A stretch of DNA of 64,000 nucleotides, from contig NZ_PPHG01000098.1 in assembly GCF_002904295.1 (NCBI RefSeq), positions 112,749-176,748 of the forward strand. Reading direction: 5' to 3'. The translations under genes and the position numbers were made by a program. Source of the stretch: Amycolatopsis sp. CA-128772 (GTDB lineage: Bacteria > Actinomycetota > Actinomycetes > Mycobacteriales > Pseudonocardiaceae). Under the pieces are notes generated by a model. That model was not told where the DNA came from and ran no database searches. It saw only the letters and a program-made list of their open reading frames with translations. Positions 1 through 8,106 of the stretch are shown one piece after another; within the stretch, counting starts at the first letter, position 1, and every line of letters begins with the position of its first letter.

Positions 1-724
1 GGGTGATCGAGCCGACCGCCGGGTGGTCGATGGTCTTGCGCCGGGACGGGTCGGCCGCGGGCGGCGGTGCCTCGGCGTCCCACAGCTCGGCGAACCGCGG
101 GCTGCCGGCGGCCAGGTCGGCGAGCAGGCGGCGCAGCGTGCGGTCGGCGGGGTAGCGCGACGCGGTCAGGCGCAGGTCGGCCACCAGCCGGGCTTCGTGT
201 TCGGCCTGTTCCCGCGGGGTGTGCACGACTCGCGAGGGCAGCCGGGCGACGTTGCGCCAGACGGCGTTGCGTTCCAGCCCGCGCCAGCCGGTCGTGTCGC
301 CCATGAGCGCGTTGTAGGGCGCATTGGCCAGCACGAGCGTCCAGGTGGCGTCGTAGACGACCACCGGGGTGTGCGACAGCCGGTCGAGCAGCCGTTGCAC
401 GCTCGGGGCGACCCGCGACGGCACGACGTCCGGACCGGGCGCGACGTGCCCGGCCAGCCGGTAGAGCAGGTCCCGTTCGGCGTCGGCCAGGCGCAGCGCG
501 CGGGCCAGCGACTCCACGACCTGGGTCGACGGCGCCGTCGCGCGTCCCTGTTCGAGGCGGGTGAGGTAGTCGGCCGAGATGCCGGCGAGCGCGGCCAGCT
601 CTTCGCGGCGCAATCCGCTGGCGCGCCGCCGCCGGCCCGCCGGCACGCCGACCGCCTCGGGTGCGGCCCGGTCGCGCCAGCGCCGCAGCGTCCGGCCGAA
701 CTCCCACGCTTCCACGTGGTCCAT
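1..724 (-). CDS. XRE-family regulator with MmyB-like ligand-binding domain (partial, C-terminus outside window)
   Basis: Reading leftward from an ATG at 722-724 (MDHVEAWEFG), about 241 residues are visible before the window edge. Residues ~8-80 form an XRE-type HTH (LRREELAALAGISADYLTRL), followed by the PAS-like region typical of MmyB-type regulators (TPVVVYDATWTLVLANAPYN, then W-R-N-V and the ADLR region). Such proteins bind DNA as one-component regulators with a small-molecule pocket. It diverges from the SDR at 818 with 93 bp between them, and this family very often controls a divergent SDR. No stop is visible, so the C-terminus lies beyond base 1. Confidence 0.85.
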   Translation of the reverse strand, partial: MDHVEAWEFGRTLRRWRDRAAPEAVGVPAGRRRRASGLRREELAALAGISADYLTRLEQGRATAPSTQVVESLARALRLADAERDLLYRLAGHVAPGPDVVPSRVAPSVQRLLDRLSHTPVVVYDATWTLVLANAPYNALMGDTTGWRGLERNAVWRNVARLPSRVVHTPREQAEHEARLVADLRLTASRYPADRTLRRLLADLAAGSPRFAELWDAEAPPPAADPSRRKTIDHPAVGSIT

Positions 725-817
725 TCTGGACGAGTGCGCCCGGGTTGTCCTGGCCCTGGGAGTCCTACGAAAACCCGACGACTGGCTGCGGCCGCTACGG
801 GCTCGCAGGCTGGAGCC

Positions 818-1774
818 ATGACCGAACCCGGAACCGTCCTCATCACCGGCCCGACGCGCAACCTGGGCCGCCACGCCGTGCTGGCCATGGCCGGCCGCCC
901 GGACGGGCAGCGACCCGACCTGCTGCTCGTCGGCCGCGCCGGGCGCGACCTGACCGCGGTCGCCGGCGAGGCGCGTGCCCTCGGGGCGCACGTCCACGAG
1001 ATCGGCTGCGACCTGGCGAGCCTGGCCGACGTCCGTGCCGCCGCGGCCACCGTCCGCGGCCTGCTCGCCGACGGCGCCGTCCGCCCGTTGCGCGCGCTGG
1101 TCGCCAACGCCGGCACCATGTCGGCCGACACCCGCCGGGCCTCGGCCGACGGCTACGAGCTGACCTTCGCCGTCAACCACCTCGCGCACGCGCAGCTCAT
1201 CGGCGACCTGCTCACGTCGTTCACCGCCCCGGCGCGGGTGGTGCTCGTCGGCTCGAACACCTACCAGGCCAACTTCTGGCGCAAGCTGCTGCGCGTGCCC
1301 GAAGCGAAGTGGGCCGACCCCGCCGAGCTCGCCCGCCCGGCCGGCGGCGAGCAAGCCCCGGGCATGGCCGCCTCCGGCGTCGCCTACTCCAACGCCAAGC
1401 TCGCGATCCTGTATTACGCCCACGAACTGCAGCGCCAAGCCGGCCCGGGGATCACCGTGTCCGTGTTCGAGCCGGGCTGGATGCCCGGCACCGCGCTGGG
1501 CCGCGGCGCCCCCGCGGCGTTCCAGGCGATGAGCCGTGCCCTGGGCCGGATTCCGGGCGTCTCGACCCCGCAGCGTTCGGGGCCCCTGCTGGCCGCGATG
1601 GCCCTCGACGAGAAGTGGGCGCACCTGCGTGCCGGCGCGTTCGTGGTGAAGACCAAGCTGACGGAGGCCGAGCCGATCGCGCACGACCGCGCCCGCGAGC
1701 GCCGCTTGTGGGAGGCGACCGCCGAGCTGCTGGACCGCGCGGGCGCGTCGAGTACCCGGGACGGCGAGCTGTGA
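818..1774 (+). CDS. SDR-family oxidoreductase
   Basis: A 318-residue short-chain dehydrogenase/reductase. The N-terminal cofactor motif is TGPTRNLGRH (a variant of TGxxxGxG), NAG is present in VANAGT, and the catalytic Tyr-Lys pair lies in YSNAKLAI. The length resembles the retinol-dehydrogenase-like SDRs. An ATG at 818 is chosen because homology begins immediately after it; the long open frame upstream is antisense to the XRE gene. It is probably the target of the divergent XRE/MmyB regulator. The substrate cannot be told from sequence. Confidence 0.88.
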   Translation: MTEPGTVLITGPTRNLGRHAVLAMAGRPDGQRPDLLLVGRAGRDLTAVAGEARALGAHVHEIGCDLASLADVRAAAATVRGLLADGAVRPLRALVANAGTMSADTRRASADGYELTFAVNHLAHAQLIGDLLTSFTAPARVVLVGSNTYQANFWRKLLRVPEAKWADPAELARPAGGEQAPGMAASGVAYSNAKLAILYYAHELQRQAGPGITVSVFEPGWMPGTALGRGAPAAFQAMSRALGRIPGVSTPQRSGPLLAAMALDEKWAHLRAGAFVVKTKLTEAEPIAHDRARERRLWEATAELLDRAGASSTRDGEL

Positions 1775-1831
1775 CGGGATGAGTTCCCGCAACGCCAGGC
1801 GGCATGACCGCGCCTCGGATAGTCTCACGCG

Positions 1832-2212
1832 GTGCATCGCAGCCGGCTGTTCGGAATCTTCATCGACACGCCTGTGGCGGAAGCCGGTTCGGCGGCGGGT
1901 TTCTGGTCCGCCGCCTTGGGAGTTCCGGCACGTTCCGTGGCGGGCGAGGAACAGTTCACCTCGCTGGACGGTGCCGTGCCCGATCTGGTCGTCGACATCC
2001 AGGCGGTCGACGACGAGCCCCGCTACCACGTCGACATCGAGACGGATGACGTGGCGGCGGAGGTGGCCCGGCTGACGGCTCTGGGCGCGAAGCCGGTCTC
2101 GCGCTGGCTGGAGTGTCACACGCTGCGCGCGCCCGGCGGCCACCTGCTCTGCGTGGTGCCGGTGCACAGCGATCCGGAGACGTTTCGCAGGCTTGCTCGT
2201 ACGTGGCCGTGA
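1832..2212 (+). CDS. VOC (glyoxalase/bleomycin-resistance fold) protein
   Basis: A 126-residue single-domain protein with a GTG start. It has the two beta-alpha-beta-beta-beta halves of the vicinal oxygen chelate fold: FIDTPVAEAGSAAGFWSAAL in the first half, YHVDIETDDVAAEVARLTAL and the closing LRAPGGHLLCVVP in the second. His and Glu residues at the usual metal-site strands are present, but I cannot assign an activity. It stands alone; its 3' end overlaps, antisense, a decayed oxidase fragment. Confidence 0.78.
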   Translation: MHRSRLFGIFIDTPVAEAGSAAGFWSAALGVPARSVAGEEQFTSLDGAVPDLVVDIQAVDDEPRYHVDIETDDVAAEVARLTALGAKPVSRWLECHTLRAPGGHLLCVVPVHSDPETFRRLARTWP

Positions 2213-2371
2213 TGGTCGCCAGTTGACCGCGGCCGGGGAACCCGGCATCGATGCACCGTCCACACAGTACAGTCCGCGGTAGCCGTGCAGGCGTCCGTGG
2301 CCGTCCGTAGCCTGGCCGAGCGGCACGCCGCCGAGGGGGTGGGCCGCGTGCGGGCCCAGCGGGTCGAGCAC
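2165..2371 (-). pseudogene. Remnant of a GMC (cholesterol-oxidase-type) oxidoreductase C-terminus
   Basis: Reading leftward from 2371, one frame gives VLDPLGPHAAHPLGGVPLG, then GRLHGYRGLYCVDGASMPGS and AVN. This is the strongly conserved flavin- and active-site end of GMC/cholesterol-oxidase enzymes (HPLGG..LG, GLYV.DG..IPG...VN). After AVN at 2222 the expected continuation ATITATYE appears in another frame, so there is a small frame-breaking deletion. Nothing upstream to the right resembles the FAD-binding part. The fragment overlaps the 3' end of the VOC gene antisense. It is a broken 3' remnant. Confidence 0.75.
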
Positions 2372-2548
2372 TCGCCGTGGGGAAGGAGCTGCTGTGGGGC
2401 CGCACCGCCCGGCCGTCGCCGCGGGCGGGCATCGCGGCCACCGCCGGTGACGTGACCCGGGTCGAATCCGGTGGAAACGCGATCGCGCGTGGCTTTTCGG
2501 AGCGCCGCTGAGCGGTGTACCGCCGAGGAAGGCGGCACACCCACGGTG

Positions 2549-2881
2549 TCATTCTGTGGGCTGGGGACGGGAATTCTGTTGCTGGGCTTCGCGGAGCTGG
2601 TCTTCGAGGGACACGATGCGGCACGCCGCGTCGATGGCGGTGCCGTGGTCGACCAGTTCGCGCACGCGGGCGGCGATCCGCAACTGGTGGCGGGAGTAAC
2701 GGCGGTGGCCGCCGGCGGACCGTTGCGGGGTGAGCAGCCCGGCTTCGCCGAGGCTGCGCAGGAAGCCTTGGGTGGCGCCGAGCAAGTCGGCGGCCCGGCC
2801 CATCGTGTAGGCGGGGTAGTGCTCGTCGTCGAACTTGTCGGCCGCGCTGGGCGTGGCCGGGCCTTGTCGGTCAGGAATCAT
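2549..2881 (-). CDS. MerR-family transcriptional regulator
   Basis: A 110-residue protein. A winged-helix MerR head is clear (YTMGRAADLLGATQGFLRSL, then GGHRRYSRHQLRIAARVREL), followed by a short helical tail (IVSLEDQLREAQQQ) in place of a ligand-binding domain. This size and form match the HspR-like/small MerR regulators common in actinobacteria. It is monocistronic. A perfect 11-bp hairpin lies 22 bp upstream of its start. Confidence 0.85.
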   Translation of the reverse strand: MIPDRQGPATPSAADKFDDEHYPAYTMGRAADLLGATQGFLRSLGEAGLLTPQRSAGGHRRYSRHQLRIAARVRELVDHGTAIDAACRIVSLEDQLREAQQQNSRPQPTE

Positions 2882-2903
2882 TCCACCTCCGCATCACAGA
2901 GAG

Positions 2904-2930
2904 CCCCGGGTGCCACTACGGCACCCGGGG
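2904..2930. terminator. Perfect 11-bp GC hairpin upstream of the merR-like gene
   Basis: CCCCGGGTGCC (2904-2914), loop ACTAC, GGCACCCGGGG (2920-2930). There is no T-run, as is usual in actinobacteria. Its location 22 bp before the MerR start codon would put it in the 5' leader, so it may be an attenuator, a terminator for transcripts entering from the right, or a protein site. Confidence 0.5.
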
Positions 2931-3281
2931 CCCTCGGAGGTTGGGATTTCACCATTGCCGACCGGCGCGACCGCCGGCGTTCTGCACCCGCGTCCAGCCG
3001 GGAACCGGCTTCCGCGGTGATCGCTTACTCGTGACCGAGCACCACCTCCGAACTCGATGGGACTACGGCACCCGCGCGGCACTACCCGGCCGCTGCGGGC
3101 GATCCAATGATGTTCCCGTTCCCTTCTCTTCTGAGTTCTCTCGCTGCGAGGAGAAGACTACACACGCCCGCCGCCGAATGTCTACTCCGGTGAGCATAGA
3201 TTTTCTGGCCGTGTCGGCAGGCGCGAGTGGGATTCCCGAAACCGGGGTACCCCCAGGTGGACGACAGAAAGGGTCTCGTGC
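2931..3281. other. Intergenic region between merR-like and anti-sigma-factor genes
   Basis: About 350 bp with no supported gene. It should carry the promoter of the RsbW-like gene at 3282; I could not pick a convincing -35/-10 pair. Confidence 0.5.
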
Positions 3282-3731
3282 ATGACTACCGACTCCCGCG
3301 ACCCCTTGCCTGACGCGCCCGCAGCCGACTGTGACGGCGATGTCGCCGACCTCCACCGCCGCGGGCTGGAGGCGACTCCGCACCAGCTGGCCGGCCTGCG
3401 ACGCCAGGTCGGCGAGTGGGCCCGGCGTGCCGGCCTGGCCGTGGGGCGGGTGCCGGACCTCGTGCTGGCCGTGTACGAGGCGATGGCCAACGTCGTCGTC
3501 CACGCTTACGCCGGCCACGCCGGGCTGCTCGACCTGAGCGCCCGGCATCACGGCCATCGCCTCACCGTGACCGTCGCGGATCGCGGGCAGTGGGAGCCCG
3601 CCCGCGTCCGCGGGCTGTTGCACGGCCGGGGGCTGCCCCTGATCCGCACCCTCGCCGACGAGGTGTCCCTCATCTCCAGTCCGGACGGCACCACCGTCGA
3701 GATGACCTGGGACTGCCGCGCGGCGAACTGA
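3282..3731 (+). CDS. RsbW-like anti-sigma-factor kinase (HATPase_c_2)
   Basis: A 149-residue GHKL-type ATP-binding protein of the anti-sigma regulatory factor family. It shows the N-box helix LAVYEAMANVVVHAY, a G1-type ADRGQW, and GRGLPLIRTLADEVS as the G2 region. ATG at 3282 follows GAAAGGG. Family members bind and inhibit a sigma factor or phosphorylate an STAS antagonist. The STAS- and PP2C-containing protein at 5380 is a natural opposing partner, but this is inferred from proximity only. Confidence 0.85.
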   Translation: MTTDSRDPLPDAPAADCDGDVADLHRRGLEATPHQLAGLRRQVGEWARRAGLAVGRVPDLVLAVYEAMANVVVHAYAGHAGLLDLSARHHGHRLTVTVADRGQWEPARVRGLLHGRGLPLIRTLADEVSLISSPDGTTVEMTWDCRAAN

Positions 3732-3746
3732 CCGGGAGCAGCCGCC

Positions 3747-4611
3747 TCACCGCGGAAGCCTTCTTCCCGGCGCGGTCCGGTCCGGGTGTGCGGTGGCCAG
3801 CCGGGTGAGGGTCGTCCGGCTGACCTTTCCCGTCGGGCCCAGGGGCAGGCGGGGCAGGACGAGGAGGCGTTCCGGGAGCTTGACCGGTTCGAGGTCGTGG
3901 CGGGTGCGCAGGTACCCGGCCAGTTCGGCCAGGCCGGGTGGTGGGTGCCCGGGGTGGGCCACGATGCAGGCGCACAGCCGTTCCCCCAGGTCCGGGTCCG
4001 GAACGCCCACACAGCCGACCTCGGCCACGGCGGGGTGGCCGGACAGGTACGTTTCGACTTCGGCCGGGCTGATCGTGCGGCCGCCGCGGAGGACGATCTG
4101 ACCGCCGCGGCCGGTCACGTGGAGTACGCCGTCCTCGTCGAGGAAGCCGCGATCGCCGGTGCGGACCCAGCCGCCGGCGGTGCGGTACCGGGAGTTCAGC
4201 CCGGGGTCGGCCACGTAGGACATCGGCGTCATCGGGCCGCGGGCGCGGACCTCCCCGGACGTGCCGGCGGGGAGCGGCCGGCCGGCTTCGTCGGTGACGG
4301 TGATCGTGGCGACCGCCGGGTCGGGGCGGCCGTCGACGGCGTTGTGGCAGTTCACGCCGTCGGTCGAGCCGTAGACGAGGATCACCGGGGTGCGGAACCG
4401 GGTCCGGACCCGCTGTTCGACCGCCGGGGGCATCGGAGCACCGCTGGACACCAGCGCGCGCAGCCCCGGCGGGCGACCGGTGCGGTGCCGCCCGGCCAGG
4501 CGGCTCAGCATCGTGGGCACGCCGAACACGTGGGTCGGTTCGTGCTCGTCGATCGCGCGCAACGCAGCGTCGGGGTCGAACCGCCGCGACACGATGAGCG
4601 TCCCGCGACGG
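3747..4611 (-). pseudogene. C-terminal half of an acyl-CoA synthetase (AMP-binding), 5'-truncated
   Basis: Recognisable adenylate-forming sequence begins abruptly near 4600 with RRFDPDAALRAIDEHEPTHV and FGVPTMLSRL. It continues through the A5-A8 region (VYGSTDG, GGWVRTGDRGFLDEDG, GRGGQIVLRGGRTISPAEVE) to the A10 lysine in LPLGPTGKVSRTTL. The phosphate-binding loop of the N-terminal half (YTSGTTGxPKG) is absent. The sequence to the right belongs to a different gene, so this is a truncated, presumably inactive ligase. Confidence 0.75.
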
Positions 4612-4756
4612 GCGACCGGCCGGCGGCCAGTGTCGCGACCACGGTGGCATCGACGTCGAAACCCGTGGTGCGCAGCCCCGACCGGCAGGCCGCTTCGGCG
4701 AGCGGCAGGCCGGCGTGGCCCAGCCCGACCACGACCAGATCGACCCCGGGCCTCAC
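4612..4756 (-). pseudogene. N-terminal fragment of a UDP-sugar dehydrogenase fused out of frame to the ligase remnant
   Basis: From a GTG at 4756 (its first bases overlap the stop of the upstream secreted-protein gene, GTGA) about 46 residues read as the Rossmann start of a WecC/UgdA-type nucleotide-sugar dehydrogenase: VVVGLGHAGLPLAEAACRSG, then GFDVDATVVATLAAGRSP. Homology stops near 4615, where ligase sequence begins in another frame. This is a deletion junction between two unrelated genes. Confidence 0.7.
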
Positions 4757-5073
4757 GCGCCGACCGAGAACGAACCGGTGCCCGGCGCGACGTGCGTGCC
4801 GAACCCCGGTCGCACCGAGTCACCCGGCGTCAGGCACAAGGGATCGCCGTAGGTGGTGACCACTTCGTCGGTTTCGTTGATCAGCACGTGCGCGGCGACC
4901 GGCAGCTTATGACAGCCCTCCGGAGCTTCCCACGTGTCGAGTTGCTGGAATTCCGTGGAAAACACGACGACCCGGCCGGTCGCCGTGGCGGACTCGGCGG
5001 AAGCCGTCGATCCCGCCGGAAACGACACGGTGCAGAGCACAATTGCGGCGGCCGAGGCCGGCAGTTTCCTCAT
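4753..5073 (-). CDS. Small secreted protein of unknown function
   Basis: A 106-residue protein. The second of two adjacent ATGs (5071-5073) is chosen because GGAGG lies about 5 nt before it. A signal peptide is evident (MRKLPASAAAIVLCTVSFPA, cleavage near ASA). The mature part contains two cysteines (EGCHKL and DPLCLTPG) that could form a disulfide, and a repetitive beta-type pattern. I recognise no catalytic motif. Its stop overlaps the GTG of the decayed sugar dehydrogenase, so it once headed an operon. Confidence 0.65.
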   Translation of the reverse strand: MRKLPASAAAIVLCTVSFPAGSTASAESATATGRVVVFSTEFQQLDTWEAPEGCHKLPVAAHVLINETDEVVTTYGDPLCLTPGDSVRPGFGTHVAPGTGSFSVGA

Positions 5074-5379
5074 CATTACCTCCACGAATTCACGAACGCC
5101 CCGACCGAATTTAGCAACGCCGCCGCGGCGCGTCAGGAGGTCTGCGAACACCGGCCCGAAACGGGTGGGGTGACGGCATCGAAAGATCCGGAGGCGACCA
5201 CCCAGCGTCGTTTCGGCGCCCGGTTCCGGAATGGATCGTGTACCAAGCGTGCTCTCCGTGATGCGCACAGTAGTCGTAGGTCGAGACCTCGGGCGCGGTG
5301 GATGTCGCCGGTGTGACGTGCCGGTGGTGGCCGGACACGGCGCTGAGCCGGTGACCCGGCCCGGCACCCGTTAGGCTGA
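5074..5379. other. Intergenic, divergent promoters
   Basis: 306 bp between the divergent secreted-protein gene and the large phosphatase gene. No gene supported. Both promoters must lie here but no strong motif stands out. Confidence 0.5.
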
Positions 5380-8091
5380 ATGGAGTCGTCGGTACGCCGT
5401 CGTTTCGTCGGGAAGCTTGGGAGCATGGGACCGGAGTACTTGCGAGAGCTCGTCGGCACCTTGCCGGTCGTCGTGTGGGAAGCCGATGCCCGCGATGGGC
5501 GCTATTCCTTCGTCTCCGGCGGTTCGGCCGCGCTGCTGGGGTACCCGCCGTCGGCCTGGATGGCCGATCCGGCGTTCGCGCTGTCGGTGGTGCACCCCGA
5601 GGACCGCGACCGCTACGCGCGGGCCCGGCGGGAAGACCGCTACGACGTCACCTTCCGCGGGATCGCCGGGGACGGCCGCACGGTGTGGTTGCAGGAAGTC
5701 GGTGAACGGCAGCCCGGTGGCACGAAGATCCGCGGCGTGCTGCTCTCGGCGTCCGAACGGCGCTCGGAAGCCGGGCGGCAGCGGTTCCTGACCGGCTTCG
5801 AACGCGGGATGCAGGACCTGGACGACGCCGAAGGGGTCATGGAGTACGCGGCCCGCAGCCTGGGGGAGTACCTCGGCGCGGACCGGTGCGCCTACGCCGA
5901 AGCCGAGGACGACGAAGACCATTTCCTGATGAGCGGCGACCATTCGACCGGGCTGCCGCCGCTGCCCGGCCGGTTTGCGATGTCGGCCTTCGGCGACGGG
6001 TGCATGCGGGCGATGCGCGCCGGTCAGCCGTGGGTCGTGGCCGACAGCTTCCACGACGAGCGCCTCGCGCCGGCGGACCTGGACGCGTACCGGGTGACCG
6101 GCATCCGGGCGGTGATCTGCGTGCCGCTGAGGCGCGGCGGCCGGTTCGTCGCGGCGATGGCCGTGCACCAGGCCACCGTCCGGCACTGGACCGCCGCGGA
6201 GACCGAGCTCGTCGAGCTCATCGTCGCCCGGTGCTGGGAATCGATCCAGCGCACCCACGCCGGGCGCGCGCTGCGCGACAGCGAGCGGCGCCACCGGTTG
6301 CTGGTCGAGCGCGCCACCGACGTGATCTGGGTGCTCGACCGCGACCTGTGCTTCGCCGAAGTCAACCCGGCGGCCTGTGAACTGCTGGGGTATCCGCGCG
6401 ACGAGCTGATCGGCACCCCGATCACCGGCCTGCTCGACGACGACGCCGCCGAGCGGTGGCGGCAGCTGATCGCCGAGCCGGGCCTGGTCCGGGAAAGCAC
6501 CGAGGTGCACCACGTGCGCCGGGCCGACGGTGAACCGATCGCCCTGGAACTCGGCATCCAGGTGACGCCGTCCGGGGTGCAGGCGATCGGCCGCGACGTC
6601 ACCGAACGGCGCCGGCGAGAGGCCGAGCGGGAGCTGCTGCTGCAGCGGGAGCGCGAGATCGCCGAGACGCTCCAGCACAGCCTGCTCCCGCGCGAGCTGC
6701 CCGCGCTGGCGCGGGTGGCGGCCTCGGCGCGATACCTGCCGGCGGCGGTGCACGCCCAGACCGGCGGGGACTGGTACGAACTCGTCGAGGTGGGGGAGAG
6801 CCGGATCGCGCTGTCGGTCGGGGACGTGGTGGGCAAGGGCCCGCGGGCCGCGGCGGTGATGGGGCAGCTGCGCAGCGTCCTGGCCGCGAGCCTGCTCGAC
6901 GGGCACGGCCCCGCCGCCGCGCTGGACCGCCTCGACGCCTTCGCCGCCCGCACCGAATGCGCGGCCGGGACGACCTGCGCGTGCCTCACCCTGGACTGGC
7001 GGACCGGCGAGCTGCGCTGGGCCGTGGCCGGGCACCCGCCACCCGTCGTCGTCGAGGACGGCACGGCCCGGCTGCTGACCGGCGGCGACCGCGTGCTGGG
7101 CGGCCCGGACCGCACCCCCTACCGGGAGGAGACGGCCACGCTCCTTCCGGGTGCGTCCGTCGTCCTCTACACCGACGGCCTGGTCGAACGCCGCGAGGAG
7201 CCCATCGACGACGGCCTGCGCCGGCTGTGCGGCGCCGCGGCCCGGGCCGCGGCCTCGGGACCGGAACAGCTGGTCGCCTCGGTCACCGGCGAACTCCTCG
7301 ACGGCGGCCAGGAAGACGACGTCGCCGTGCTGGCGATCAGGCTCCTCCCGGCCCCCCTGCGGCAGCGGGCCCCGGCGACGACCGCGGTGCTGGCGCGGCT
7401 GCGCGAGGACGTCGCGCGGTGGTCGGCGCTGGCCGGGTTGAGCGGAGAAACGCACCAGGACCTCGTGCTCGCCCTCGGCGAGGCGGTCGCCAACTCCGTC
7501 GAGCACGCGTCCGCCGGCGAGGTGCGGTACTCGGTGTCCCGGACCGCCGACGGTCGCGTCGAGGCCTCCGCGGGCGACGACGGCCGCTGGCGCCCGGAAC
7601 CGGCCGACAACAGCCACCGCGGCCGTGGCCTGCTGATCATCGAGGCGGTGTCCGAGGAAACCGCCATCGAGCGCGACGGCGGCGGCACGACGGTGCGGTT
7701 CCGGATCGCCCCGGACCCGGCTTCGCCGCGGGCGGCGGAACCGGTGCCCGCGGCGGTCTCCGCTCCCGCCACGCTCTCGGTGTCCGAAGTGGACCCCGGC
7801 GTCCTCGTCCTCGGCCTGACCGGGGACCTCGACCTGGAGACCACCGGCCAGGTCCGCCCGGCGGTGCTCGCCCAGCTGGAAGCGACGACCGCCGGCCGGG
7901 TGGTCGTCGACCTCACCGCCCTGCGGTACCTGAGCAGCTGCGGCGTCGCGCTGCTGCTCGACGTCGCGGTCCTCGCGCGGCGGAAGAACTCGGCCGTCAC
8001 CGTGCGGACCGCGGAACGCTCGGCGCCCGAGCGGATCGTCCGGCTGGCCGGTCTGGCGTCGGCGTTCACCGTGGACACCGTCACGCGCTGA
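5380..8091 (+). CDS. PAS-GAF-PAS-PP2C-HATPase-STAS stress-signalling phosphatase
   Basis: A 903-residue soluble signalling protein. In order: PAS (~20-125, LPVVVWEADARDGRYSFVSG), GAF (~140-300), second PAS (~310-410, ATDVIWVLDRDLCFAEVNPA), SpoIIE-type PP2C phosphatase (~430-660, with GGDWYE, GDVVGKG, VLYTDGLVER and EDDVAVLA), a GHKL anti-sigma-type kinase (~670-780, LALGEAVANSVEHAS) and a C-terminal STAS domain (~800-900) with Ser in LRYLSSCGVA. It carries all three biochemical roles of a partner-switching cascade in one chain. The start may be the ATG at 5425, which has better upstream purines, giving 888 residues. Confidence 0.9.
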   Translation: MESSVRRRFVGKLGSMGPEYLRELVGTLPVVVWEADARDGRYSFVSGGSAALLGYPPSAWMADPAFALSVVHPEDRDRYARARREDRYDVTFRGIAGDGRTVWLQEVGERQPGGTKIRGVLLSASERRSEAGRQRFLTGFERGMQDLDDAEGVMEYAARSLGEYLGADRCAYAEAEDDEDHFLMSGDHSTGLPPLPGRFAMSAFGDGCMRAMRAGQPWVVADSFHDERLAPADLDAYRVTGIRAVICVPLRRGGRFVAAMAVHQATVRHWTAAETELVELIVARCWESIQRTHAGRALRDSERRHRLLVERATDVIWVLDRDLCFAEVNPAACELLGYPRDELIGTPITGLLDDDAAERWRQLIAEPGLVRESTEVHHVRRADGEPIALELGIQVTPSGVQAIGRDVTERRRREAERELLLQREREIAETLQHSLLPRELPALARVAASARYLPAAVHAQTGGDWYELVEVGESRIALSVGDVVGKGPRAAAVMGQLRSVLAASLLDGHGPAAALDRLDAFAARTECAAGTTCACLTLDWRTGELRWAVAGHPPPVVVEDGTARLLTGGDRVLGGPDRTPYREETATLLPGASVVLYTDGLVERREEPIDDGLRRLCGAAARAAASGPEQLVASVTGELLDGGQEDDVAVLAIRLLPAPLRQRAPATTAVLARLREDVARWSALAGLSGETHQDLVLALGEAVANSVEHASAGEVRYSVSRTADGRVEASAGDDGRWRPEPADNSHRGRGLLIIEAVSEETAIERDGGGTTVRFRIAPDPASPRAAEPVPAAVSAPATLSVSEVDPGVLVLGLTGDLDLETTGQVRPAVLAQLEATTAGRVVVDLTALRYLSSCGVALLLDVAVLARRKNSAVTVRTAERSAPERIVRLAGLASAFTVDTVTR

Positions 8092-8106
8092 GGCGCCGGT
8101 CGGTGC

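Noticed and set aside
5371..7617. A 748-codon open frame antisense to the PAS-GAF-PP2C gene.
   Set aside because: Composition is Arg/Gly/His/Pro-rich low-information sequence typical of the antisense of GC-rich genes, and the sense strand has clear domains throughout.
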